Positions 20,201-30,657 of a DNA stretch of 64,000 nt are shown here, in pieces (within the stretch, counting starts at the first letter, position 1; every line of letters begins with the position of its first letter). The DNA is taken from the NCBI GenBank assembly GCA_030411725.1, contig MU839842.1, positions 434,001 to 498,000 of the forward strand, given 5' to 3'. This DNA comes from Echria macrotheca. Its lineage: Eukaryota > Ascomycota > Sordariomycetes > Sordariales > Schizotheciaceae. Below the pieces are notes generated by a model that saw only the letters and a program-made list of their open reading frames with translations, did not search any database and was not told the DNA's origin. The translations under genes were made by a program, and so were the position numbers.

Positions 20201-22164
20201 ATGCATCACCGTACTCTCCTCTCTCTGCTCGCCCTCGTAGCCCCTTCGCACGGACAAACCGGTTATACCACCGTGCCCTTGTTCGCCTACGAACATGAAA
20301 CTTCCCAGATAACCCTCGACGATATCGAAGCCAACCGCGCCGTCGGCTATGCCGATGCACCGCCCGACCCTGCCGTGACTGTCGAGTGCAAAGCCTTCCC
20401 TGGCACGCCCGAGTGGCCGAGCGATGCTGAGTGGGCGCGCCTCAACGCGTCGCTGGGCGGCGTGCTCCTCAAGCCAGCCCCCGCCGGCGCTGCATGCTAT
20501 TCTAGCCGACCAGAATACGACGCGTCGCGGTGTGCAGCGGTCCTGTCCAGCCAAGCTCTCACGCGCGGCTTCCTAGATGATCCACTGGCTGTGGGAACGC
20601 CGTGGACGTCCGGAGACCCATGCCCACCCGCGTTGAAGCCAGCGGGCGAGTGCAGTCAGGGCGGGCTGCCGGTGTATGTGGTGAATGCCACGTCAGTGAA
20701 GCATGTGCAGATGGCGGTCAACTTTGCGCGGAACAAGAATATCAGGTTTGTGGTCAGGTATGTTTCCACCCTGCGGGCGTGACAGGCTGTTGACGACTAA
20801 GAAACACCGGCCATGACTTTGTCGGCCGCTCAACTGGTGCCGGCGCCCTTTCTCTCTGGACACACCATCTCAAGGACTTCGATGTCATCCCCAAATACGT
20901 CTCGGGACCGGCGAGCGGGCCAGCCGTGCACGCCGGCGCGGGTCTCCAGGCGTGGGAGGTGCACGAGGCCATGGCCAAGCACAACATCACGCTAGTCGCC
21001 CCGACTTTCGCCACCGTCGGCGCGTTTGGCGGCTACCTGGCGGGCGGCGGCCACTCGTCGCTCATTTCGTACCACGGTCTCGCATCCGACCAGGTTCTCG
21101 CCATCAACCTCGTGACCCCCGACGGGTCTTTCACGTCGGCCGACCCAGTGATGAACCCTGACTTGTTCTTTGCCCTGCGCGGCGGCGGCGCAAGTGAGAC
21201 CCCTGACCCCTAACCCCTGGGCCGAGAAGCTGATGCACAGACAGACCCCTTTGGCGTCATCACCTCGGTGGTGGTCAAAGCCCACCCGCCGCTCAACCTC
21301 AGCAGCACAGTTCTGGCCATCTCGAATCTCGACACCGGCACCGACCTCTTCTGGAAGGCCATGGCCGTGTACTTCCGCTTCGGCCGATCCACAGTGGACG
21401 CCCGAGGCACCGACCGCACCTACATCACGCCCTACTCAAACTCCACCGTCCTGAACTTCACCACCACCATCGACTTCCCCGGCCTCAGCCCGCAGGCCGC
21501 GTCTTCCCTCCTCGCGCCCCTAGAAGCGTCCCTTCGCGCGCTGGGCATCAACATCACCTTCCAGTACCCGACAGTCTCGCGCTGGGCCGACAACGTGATC
21601 GGTGAAGGCGCCGCCCTGCGCGACCAGCGCTTCGCCTCGCGTCTGATCCCCCGGGCAACGTACGACGACGACGCCAAGTTCGCCGGTGTCATGTCCGCGA
21701 TCCGCACGGTCGTCGAGGAGGGCGGATACCCGGTGCACGGCACGCACATGGCCCCGACCTTGCGCGTGGCAGGGTATCCCGGCGCCGATAGCGCGGCGAA
21801 CCCGGCCTTCCGCGAGGCCGTGATGCACCTTGTCGTGTACGACTCGGCCCCGTCGAGCACGAGTCCGGGCGTGACGGCGACTGCGGATCATGCGGCGCGG
21901 TCAAGGCTGAGTGGCTATGTGGACTACCTGCGCAACGCGACGGTTGGGTCGGGGTCGTACGTCAACGAGGCCGACGTGCTGGAGCCGGACTGGCAGCGGA
22001 GCTTCTACGGGGCAAATTATGAGACGCTGTTGCAGCATAAGACGTTCCGCGATCCGTGGGATTTGTTTTGGGCGCCGGGCGCGGTCGGGAGCGAGGCGTG
22101 GACGGTTCGGGCGGCGGGCGGGTTGCCGACGCAGAACGGCAGGTTGTGCCGGACGGCTGTCTGA
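20201..22164 (+). CDS. Secreted FAD-linked oxidase, berberine-bridge / isoamyl-alcohol-oxidase type, 622 aa
   Basis: A flavoenzyme with a PCMH-type FAD domain and a BBE-type C-terminus that oxidises an alcohol or sugar, probably outside the cell; the substrate is unknown. Exons 20201-20757, 20802-21193 and 21245-22164; the phases close to 623 codons. Seen: a signal peptide (MHHRTLLSLLALVAPSHGQ), VYVVNATSVKHVQMAVNFAR, then the flavin site RNTGHDFVGRSTGAG with His190 in the position used for covalent flavin attachment, GGYLAGGGHSSL, the LASDQVLAINLVTPDG block, DLFFALRGGGA and PFGVITSVVVKAHP. The C-terminus contains NYETLLQHK. For intron 2, the second AG (21243-21244) is needed to keep the frame. 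The stop is seven bases from the stop of the convergent neighbour. Confidence 0.88.
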
Positions 22165-22171
22165 CTATCTG

Positions 22172-23197
22172 CTAATAAAGGTCGTTGCTGATGTATGGCT
22201 CAACGTTGATAGGCTCCCAGATCCACCGAAAGTGTCTCGTGTAGGGGGGCGTGAGGTGCATATACGTCGCACGTTTCGAATCAAAAATCGACAGCGGCCC
22301 CTTTTGCGTGGATTCCATCCATTTGAGCACATAGTCCCGGTACGGCCTCCAGAGAGTTACCTGTGCGGGTGAATCTCCCCATGTCCGGGATGTTCGATTA
22401 GAGGCCTTGGAGGATAGCTCGGTCGCCCGGGTCTTGGTTTCCCAGTAGTTGGCTTGTCGTTCCGTCTCCGCTGCCGCCAGCACGAAAGATAAGGTACTGA
22501 GGACTATCACGCCACAAATGAACCAGAAATGTGCGGACTGTCGAGCCCGGATCCTTCCCACATCCATCCAGACCAAAACGCCGTACCCGACAAGCAGTGC
22601 AGGGATTGCCTGGGGATCGGTGAGAACGCTGCTTGCCGAGTACGCATCGGGAAAACGCCAGAGAATCGGCCTGAAGTCGAGGTCGTAAGGCGTCCCCCAG
22701 TCATGCCACCACGGCCATCCGCCCCACAGGTCGCGCGAACAATAGGCCAAACCGTATGATTGGAAGTATGGCATGGGGAAGGCGAAGAGCAGCTCCCAGA
22801 ATTTGTCATCCGGGCCGCCGCAGCAACATGATGGTCCGAAAGAAGCCGCGAAGACAGTCTCCCGGGCGAGAATCTCCTCGCAAGGGTATCTCTGCTTCAT
22901 CTCGTCGGAGGCCGTTTCGCAGTACTGCCGCTTCTGGATCTCGAGCTGACAGTGCGCATCATCCGCGGCCGCTTTCGCGTAGTAGAGGGAGGCGCCGGCG
23001 AAGCCTAGCGTTAAAAGCACGCCGAGGGCCTTGAGGATGTGCGCTGCTCGGCGCTTCAGGGTGTGATACGCCGGCTGCAGGTAGAGGAGAATAAATTCCC
23101 AGGCGGCGACACACGATCCCACCACGGTGTCGCTCGGTGTTACGAATAGGTCTGAGATGGATGAAGTGAAAGAGCTCATTTTGCGCAGTTCCGCCAT
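22172..23197 (-). CDS. Four-TM membrane protein of unknown function, 341 aa
   Basis: I do not recognise a named family. Seen: hydrophobic spans at about residues 27-45, 54-74, 198-215 and 225-245, a long loop between TM2 and TM3 that is rich in Cys (SCCCGG) and aromatic residues (GGWPWWHDWG), and a polar C-terminus of about 95 residues. The loop with several cysteines suggests an extracytoplasmic, disulfide-bonded domain; this is inference. Start at the ATG 23197; a second ATG follows six codons later. Single exon. It is tail-to-tail with the FAD oxidase. Confidence 0.72.
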   Translation of the reverse strand: MAELRKMSSFTSSISDLFVTPSDTVVGSCVAAWEFILLYLQPAYHTLKRRAAHILKALGVLLTLGFAGASLYYAKAAADDAHCQLEIQKRQYCETASDEMKQRYPCEEILARETVFAASFGPSCCCGGPDDKFWELLFAFPMPYFQSYGLAYCSRDLWGGWPWWHDWGTPYDLDFRPILWRFPDAYSASSVLTDPQAIPALLVGYGVLVWMDVGRIRARQSAHFWFICGVIVLSTLSFVLAAAETERQANYWETKTRATELSSKASNRTSRTWGDSPAQVTLWRPYRDYVLKWMESTQKGPLSIFDSKRATYMHLTPPYTRHFRWIWEPINVEPYISNDLY

Positions 23198-24646
23198 GAT
23201 GGTCGGTGACGGCGTTGGCAGCTGGCCTGCAAACTTGATAGAAAGAGAAGTAACTCTAGAACAGAAAAGCGAGTCAGAGGCGGAATTTGAACGAATCCCG
23301 TGGTCTCCAGCCTCAGCTGACGTCGTGGGTTAGACGGGTTTCAGGACATGCAGCGCTCCATGATTGGCCACCTCGGCAGGCACTCGTTTTGGCTGTTGGG
23401 GCTTGGGTCCTGCGCAAAGACAGGAAGTCGGCTGCCTAGGGAGTCAAAGCGGGATTGGGGGCGGAAAGAGCTGTCGAGCAGGGGATAGTAGGAGGAGGAA
23501 GGAGCTGTCGTGTCTTTATTCTTAGTCGCAGTTAAAGATTCACCCCCTGCCATCCAGCAAGGCAGGCGCTACCTCATGGGGACAGCGGGAAGCTACCCAC
23601 AGCCGGCCTTGGCTCTGAGCTTAATTCCTTTGACCCTAATGTGCTAAATGTTTACCTACGCAGTACTTCACTATCGCATCTCCTAGTAATAGGTCGACGA
23701 CGTCGAGCCTGAACTTGGCGCGTCCCTGGGTTTAGAACCACGAGCCGCAGCAAAAGTGATCCCTCGACTGGCCGAAGTCCATGCGCTTGATCAACAGCTC
23801 CACTCCTGGGACGTCCAACCCCTGGTCGACCGGCTGCAGCTTCTCCAGCCGTTGAGGAACAAGAAGCTGTGGTTTTCCTGGGATCCGGGTCGGGGCCCTC
23901 TGAAGGAAATTCCCAAAATACCCAGTAACGCACGCCAAAGAAGCCGATGCGCGGCACGAAAAATCCCTGCTGGCAAGTCGATGGCATGACACCGAGGTTG
24001 ACAATGGTGACATGGACTAACCCTAAGTTCAATCCCGGCGATGAAGCCGCCAACCGAGAAATCAAAGCCGATGCTTATAATGAAGTAGTATTGAGGCCGA
24101 AGGTCAAAGGGTTGCATTGAAGTCAATATAACAACAGTTTTGGTGATTCTTGGAATACTTGGGTTGTGAATACAGATCGTGGGATTGGGCAGACCTGTCC
24201 GGACCGCGGAACAGGTAAAGCAGGGTATGTTGCCTGTGCCTGTGGCATAGTGCGCTATCTTGCCATGTTATGTTATGTAGTCATGTAGTAACGCAGCGTT
24301 GCTTTTTGATGACATTTGGTAGCTTTGACCTTCCCCACACTTATGTTACTACCTATTCACACTACAATCACTCTCTTCAGGCAAACCTGATTATTGCACA
24401 TTGCAGCGGCGCAACGTAACCACCCAGGAAGCAGTTCATACCAACTCCCTGCCCGAAATATGTCCTCGTACAGTCGGAAGAGAAGGGACCTGGTAACACA
24501 TACCAGCTTTGAAACAGGAAGAGAAGATTCGCCTCATGACCAACTCGACTGGCAATCAAACATAGGGAAATATGGCATCACAGCCCCGTTCATCGCGTTC
24601 CCCCACATCGCGGAAGCAAATCGGCGGCAACTCAACCAAGATTCCG
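23198..24646. other. Intergenic region without a supported gene
   Basis: Several 90-140-codon frames overlap at 23650-24130 on both strands, but none carries a recognisable motif or a good start. Part of it may be decayed coding sequence. The left end is the promoter side of the four-TM gene. Confidence 0.35.
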
Positions 24647-27600
24647 TCATGCCACCTTGGGAACCACAGCTTCAATCCCAGTCTGAATCTCAGTTATCAT
24701 CTTGAGCGCATTCTCATCAACAAATGGGCTGGTCTTGGAGGTAATGACCCGGGTGAGATCCTGGATCTTGCCGTCGAACATGGTGATGAGGTTGTTATCC
24801 GTCGCAGCCCCCTTCACAGCTTTATCCAAGTCACCTAGCTTGGACTGGATGTCCTTCACGTTCATATATTGATTGCCAAGCACATCCTCGAAGCCTTTGA
24901 TGACATATCCAGCCAGAAACGACTCAATGCTTTTCCAGGTGCCGTCCAGGTTTTTTCCAGCCGCAGCAATGGCCGATTTGACAGCAACCTGTGTCGGGGA
25001 AAGTGGCTTTCCACCAGCAGGGGGCTGTGGCTTGGGCTGTGGTTTGGGCTGCTGCTGTTGCGCAATCGTGCCGCTGCCACCAGCTTGGCTCTGGCGTGTG
25101 GATGCTGTTATTGTTGTTGCCGCGGAGGACGGAAGGCCGTCCAGGAGAGAAGTGAACGGCGCCATGTCCCTGCTGATGCGCTCTCCCAGACTCCGCAACA
25201 TGTCTGCAGCGATGATCTGCGTCTCCACGGCTCGACACAGCTTTGAAACATCGCGTGTCACTGCTGAGAAGCCTTTCAGGCCGGCGTGGGCTTTGCCAAG
25301 TACCTCATACAGCGCATCGACACGCTGCGGAATACGCTGAGCCTCGGCCGTTGCCGCATTCAAGATAGGCTGCAGCGCAGTGCATGCCGAGTCAAGGCGC
25401 GCCCGGAGATCGGTTTCCTTAGCGGTGTCCAACTTCAATTCTTTCGAGTTCTTGCACAGCAGGTCGCCGACGTTGACTACGGAAATGAAGCGCTGCTCGG
25501 CTTCGGTGAGCCCGCTCTGGACGGCGCCAACGAGAGTGCTGAGGTTGGTGACCGGAGGCCGCTCAATGGCCCCAGGAGGACGGCCGGCTACCGCATTGGT
25601 AAACCTTTCCGGCGACCACAGAGCGGATGCTTTATCATGGAGTCCCTTGAAAGAGGTCGATATGTCTGTGGCCGCCTTGGACACGGTTGTCAGGTCCTTG
25701 CGCGCGGCTGCGACTGAGGTACTCGCTCGCTGGGTGAGACTCGTGGCCTTGGGCACGAGGTTACGGATGTTCGCAGGTACGCCAACTTGCGTGAGGATGT
25801 TGACCAGCTCGGCTTGCTTGGGCAGATACTGTATGGGGAGGGAGAGAGCGTCACTGGACTTGCCCAGGACTCCATCCAAGCTGCCAAGCATTGACACGAC
25901 CTGGTCGCCAAAGGCCTTTGCCTCCGGAGCTAGGGACGCGAAGTCCTTGTCCGCCTGCCAGGCCGCGGCGCTGAGCCGAGCGATAGAGCTGTTGACTTTC
26001 CGGATCTCCGCTGAAAGATCTGCTAGTTTGGTCGCATAGTTCGCCAAAGCTGTTGACCTGCCGACGTTGGCGCTGGTTTGGCTTGGCTCCGCCTCAGTGT
26101 CAGCGATCATGGCTGGGGCTTTCAGGGCCGCCAATGTCGTTGTCAACAACGACACCTGTTGGTCCAGGACACGCTTCTGATCAATCCGGATCACGCAAGC
26201 AACTGGCTCCTCGCCATAGTCGGCGAATTCGAGCTTTGGCGCTGTGGTGGCAGCCATAACGGCGGAGGTCTGCTGTGCGAAGAGCTGGAACCTGGCGGTG
26301 GTGTTCTTGATAGGAGGAGCCGGGGCGTTCGGGAGGGGGTACAGTACTGCCGCAAAAAAGTCGTCCTGTGGCGCTAGGGGCTCAAGCGTGTGGTCGGTTG
26401 AGTCAATAAACTCATCGAGTCTCTTTTGCAGCTCCTCAACGATCTGAACATTGCTGCCTGTTACCACAACGGCCGAGTTACCTTCCGCATCATCAAGGGG
26501 GTCACCGCCAGGATCAATGGGCTTGTTGTTTTCGTCGAGTTCTGGCGCGGACATCTGCGCCAGGACAGGGACGGCCTCAGACGCAATTCGTGCAGTGGGC
26601 TTGGGATTGGTGACTGGATTTGTGTTGTTGGTCGTCTTTGCGCCTGCCAAAGGAAACAACTGTCAACATCTGCCACTCCATGAGAGAACAGGTACACAGA
26701 GAAAGTTTGTTTGTACCTTCAACCAGTAGGGCAACTAGGGCGGTACCTGGTCCCTCTCTCGCAGTCTTCATGGCCGCATTGAGCTGGACAGACGAACTGT
26801 TGTTAGCCGTCTTGGCTACAAACTTGAGGGACAGGGAGGGGTTCGATCATATGGTCACATACACCATCCATGCCCTTGGTGAAGCTTGCGAGCTCTTTGA
26901 CAATCAAGGAATCCAGCTTCTTCGTTAAGCTGTCAAACTCTTGACCCATCATAGCCTTCAGCCTCTCATTGAGCGCGTTAATTGGCAAACCTCTGTTGAC
27001 CACAGCCTGGAACGAGTTCAAAAGGTTCTGAAGAGGCCTGATGAACTTCACAGCCGCAGCAACTAGCGGGTCAATGACAAAGCTGAAAAATTTGCTGACT
27101 GCTTCCTAGAAGAGCTGACTTAGCGGCCGCATTATATCCATAGGTAGGGAGTTGCCCGGACCTAGATTGAAAGGTTGGGGTAGCACTTACAAGAGCCTTT
27201 CCTACTACACCCAGCTTGCTCCTGACAGTGCCGATGAAGTTCCCGATGGGGCTCAGGTAGCTCTTCACATTTCTGACCTGAGTAGCAATATCGCCGAGGC
27301 CAAATCTAAGCTGTCGTTTTGTTTTGCCTGTCAGATTTTTTCCGTGTCTAAAGAAAGGTCCGAACAAAGACATAGAGAGATAGTAAAGTAGGTAGCTACC
27401 GGGGTTTACATACCGTATCGAGAGCTCCTTGGTTGAACTTCTTGAGGTCACCCTCAGCAAACGTCACAACCGGCTGGAAAGACTTTTGCAGCTCACTGTC
27501 GGTTGCAAACGGTGTCAGGAGCCCATTCTGGGCTTTCATCTTAAGCGCAGAGCCAAGAAACGAAAATCGCTCACCCAAGCTGCGCCGTGATACCATCCGC

Positions 27601-28223
27601 TGTTGTCTGGAGAGATTGCATTGTGCCAGTAGCAGTAGTATTTGTCTTGTTCTTGTCAAACAAGACAAATACCGCTAAATCAGCAAGTGAGAACATCGCC
27701 TTCATCGTCGACAGCGCGTCATTCCAACTGCGGATGAGTTCAGAGAACCGCTCAACCTGCTTCAGCATACTGGTCGCAGCCTTCTCCACTTTGTTTTTGA
27801 TATGCTTTTGGATCTGATGCGGGTTAGGAGCTGGGCTCAACAGAATACCTATGGGACGGGGGGACAAACACCCTCGAGCTTGGCACGCGTCTTTTTGGCG
27901 GTCTTTTGGATGGTGTCTTTGAGCTTAAGATTATCCAATACCGTAGCCAAAGGCTTGACAAAGGGCTTTATAAGGACAATGTTGGCCAGCAAATTGAGAC
28001 CCACGCGGATGTTGTCAAGCGATACGCAAAGGTCGTCAATCTCTCGGCAGAGTACAATGCCCTGGAGGAGGAGGTCCTTGTCCAGTCGCTCCACGATAGT
28101 CACCAGCTGCGCGATGGGTGGGCGAGCTTTACCGACAGAGACGTGAGTCGTCTTCAGCACTCCGCTGGCTTTCTCAAGTGCTTGAGTGGCGGAGGACGGA
28201 GGGGGTTTCGTATCACCCGCCAT
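24647..28223 (-). CDS. Large helical, coiled-coil-like protein of unknown function, 1038 aa, seven exons
   Basis: I do not recognise this protein. Minus-strand exons in order of transcription: 27872-28223, 27575-27830, 27414-27495, 27191-27310, 26863-27105, 26717-26783, 24647-26643; the sum is 1039 codons with the stop and all phases agree. Seen: almost wholly amphipathic heptad-like sequence with few Cys or Trp, a hydrophobic segment near residue 90 (LNLLANIVLIKPFV), another near 145-155 (FSLADLAVFVLF) and a third near 265 (FFSFVIDPLVAAAVKFI), then a long helical C-half interrupted by a Gln/Pro/Lys linker (QQQQPKPQPKPQPPAGG). No signal peptide. The first intron (27831-27871, 41 bp) is the least certain. 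The three hydrophobic helices in an otherwise coiled-coil protein could insert into membrane; this is inference only. Confidence 0.75.
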
Positions 28224-29540
28224 ATTGAAGCAGAAGCTCGGGGATACCGGAATACTTGGTGAGCTGCCTGCGTGCTGAAAATGATGTCGGGAGTTGACGA
28301 TAACTTGGGGGATAGTCAGTCTTCGAGCTCAGAACGGCGGCACCAGAATTTATGCACACTTGGTGCCAGTGCTTTGTTGCTGCTAGAGATACATCCCGTC
28401 CCACGAGACGGACATCCGCTCAGCTCGGCACGCACCAGGCTTTCCGTGGATGGCAATCCGACAAACACCTCGGATACCTATCGAGTCGCCTCAATGCTTA
28501 TCCGGCACATCCACACTTTAGGTATGCATCCATGGGAGCTGTGTAAAGCTACACCGCCTGCCTACCTCTGTGAATAAAGGATCTGATTCGCTTTAGCATG
28601 ACTTGGGCTCTCACAATTGCAGTGCAGAGGCTGGCTGACATGCGGCTGCAAAGGCTTCTGAAGATCCGGCAGTGGAATGATTGGCTCGGTGGAGTGTCAA
28701 AGAGCAGCTGAACAGACATCAAGGAGTGGGTGGTGGTGCTAAGTATGTCTCGATGCAGAAAGACCGGACACTTTGGCCATCCAGTGCTGCCTCGCCACGG
28801 CCTAGAACGCACTAGGAGAAATGGAGGGTGGTGAAGGTGCATGATCCTTTCCCTTCCTCCAATGACATTTTTGAAGCGCATCTGAAGAGCGGGGCGTCGA
28901 GATGTGAGTGAGGAGCCGACAGGCGATTCAGCTTCCATAGGGAACGCCACATGCAGCAACATGCGGCAAGTATCATCGGGCATCTGGGCGGACGAAAACC
29001 ACCGCCAGCCTTATCTGCAATCTGTGGTTTCCATGACAAATTGCCTTTAGAGTTGGTGGCACATATGGTATCTATGTAGAGGTACCTGATGTTTGTGGTA
29101 GCCGCTGGCTTCACTGTGACCAGCGCTGGCAGACTGCTACATAGAGGTGCGTGCATAACATCAAAGGCATGTTGCCGTTCATAAGCAACGACTAGATAGG
29201 TACGTGATGTACCAGGTCCGCATGGACTAGAAAACAGATGTCACACGAGTAAGATGAGGACGGGCACGAGGAAAGATACATACTACCTAGGTAGGTATAT
29301 GTAGGCATGCAAGAACCAAAGCTGATGTGAGCGGATGCAGCCTTCTCATCGCCAATGAGCCAGGTCTCGATAGAGATGGGGAGGGAAGACCACCTGGTGG
29401 AGTCGAGGCGCCAAATATAAATCCTCAAGAGCTCGCGAGATCATCTTCCGCTAAGACTTTGGTAAAGTGATACCTTGCTTTGGTTTTGGTCCCGCCAGCT
29501 CATACCGATTTCTACAGAACCAGTCTGACCATTCCTCACC
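28224..29540. other. Divergent intergenic region
   Basis: It separates the helical-protein gene (minus) from the small gene at 29541 (plus). It contains a perfect TACCTAGGTA palindrome at 29284-29293 next to AGGT repeats. I see no supported gene. Confidence 0.4.
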
Positions 29541-29894
29541 ATGTCCGACGCCCCTGACTCCAGCATTGGTAGCGTCACGTCCCTGTCTACCGCAGCAACC
29601 CTGACAGATACCGACATCGACAATACTTCAAGGCCGAAATGGGGTATACAAAACTACCAAAAGTGGCCAGCCCGTCTCTTTAGCACTGTGGACTCCTACC
29701 TCGTCATCTTAAAGACCCAGGGAGCCAACGAGGCTGCTCGCACCCATCTCAAGCTCGTACAGAAGCTCTGCACTGCTAAAAACAACACCAGAATCAGCAT
29801 CCAAGTGAAGCCTGCCGATCTCTCCGAGATATATCCTGCCGCATACATGGGATTCTTTCCGAAGGATACCTACTCAAACCTCCAAATCAGATAA
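29541..29894 (+). CDS. Small hypothetical protein, 117 aa
   Basis: No family recognised. Seen: a good start context (CTCACCATGTCC), a Ser/Thr/Asp-rich N-terminus of about 30 residues (SDAPDSSIGSVTSLSTAATL), then a more ordered part with PARLFSTVDSYLVILKTQG and AARTHLKLVQKLC. No signal peptide or TM segment. Single exon. It is divergent from the helical-protein gene 1.3 kb away. It is a plausible lineage-specific gene rather than a chance frame because of the start context and the structured C-terminal part. Confidence 0.5.
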   Translation: MSDAPDSSIGSVTSLSTAATLTDTDIDNTSRPKWGIQNYQKWPARLFSTVDSYLVILKTQGANEAARTHLKLVQKLCTAKNNTRISIQVKPADLSEIYPAAYMGFFPKDTYSNLQIR

Positions 29895-30657
29895 AGAGCA
29901 GACTGGCATCAAGGACCCTTCCTCCTCCGCCCCTTTCATCACTTCGCCTTACTACATAATATCAAACACCCACACTACAGTACACGCCATACGAATCATA
30001 TTTTGCGACTAACGTCACCGCTGACGTGGCCACACCTCATTGAGGATGGTTAGCCTAAAACCGAGAAACGCACCGGAATCTCCGGATGGCAACTTTAGTC
30101 AAGGGTCCCAAATTGGGCCATACGGCTGTGCAAGCTAGGCTCACCCATAGCTCACCCTAGCTCAGGAGCAGCTCAGGAGCAGCTCAGGATCACGCACGAA
30201 CATGGAAATTGCTGAGGGCAACTTTAGGGTACGACAATAGGCCGTATTGCCGAACTGCCGTCTCTTTTCGTCACCCCCAGCCAAGTTCCCAGGTCCTTAA
30301 CCTGCGCCTTAACGTTTGCAGTCCCGGATGCTACCGCTTGTCGAGCCACGTTCTACCCTCTTTCGGATTCAACCCTGCGCTGGGAAAGCCAATGGACGCC
30401 TAGAACACATATGCGCAGGCGACGACGAGCTCAGGTCGCTGCAGCCATGCAGTCGGAACGCAACTGCGTGGCGTCCGCTGATTGGAAGTCCAACTCGGGT
30501 TTGTTTGCGGGGTTTGCGAGCTTTATCGCAGACTTTGTGCAGACTTCGTGCTGCCTCCGAGAGTATACTTCTACAACGACGTCTTGCCGCCAAGGAAATT
30601 AGGTAGCCAGATTTATACTGTCATCCCAATATCTCTGCACACAGTAGCTTCGATCAG
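29895..30657. other. Intergenic region with short repeats
   Basis: The motif GGCAACTTTAG occurs at 30088-30098 and 30217-30227. Between them AGCTCAGGAGC is repeated in tandem at 30159-30180, with a partial third copy. It may be a degraded small transposon. No gene is supported. Confidence 0.4.

Noticed and set aside
23652..24126. Overlapping frames in the 23.6-24.1 kb gap
   Set aside because: No start context, no motif and mutual overlap on both strands; kept only as possible decayed sequence.
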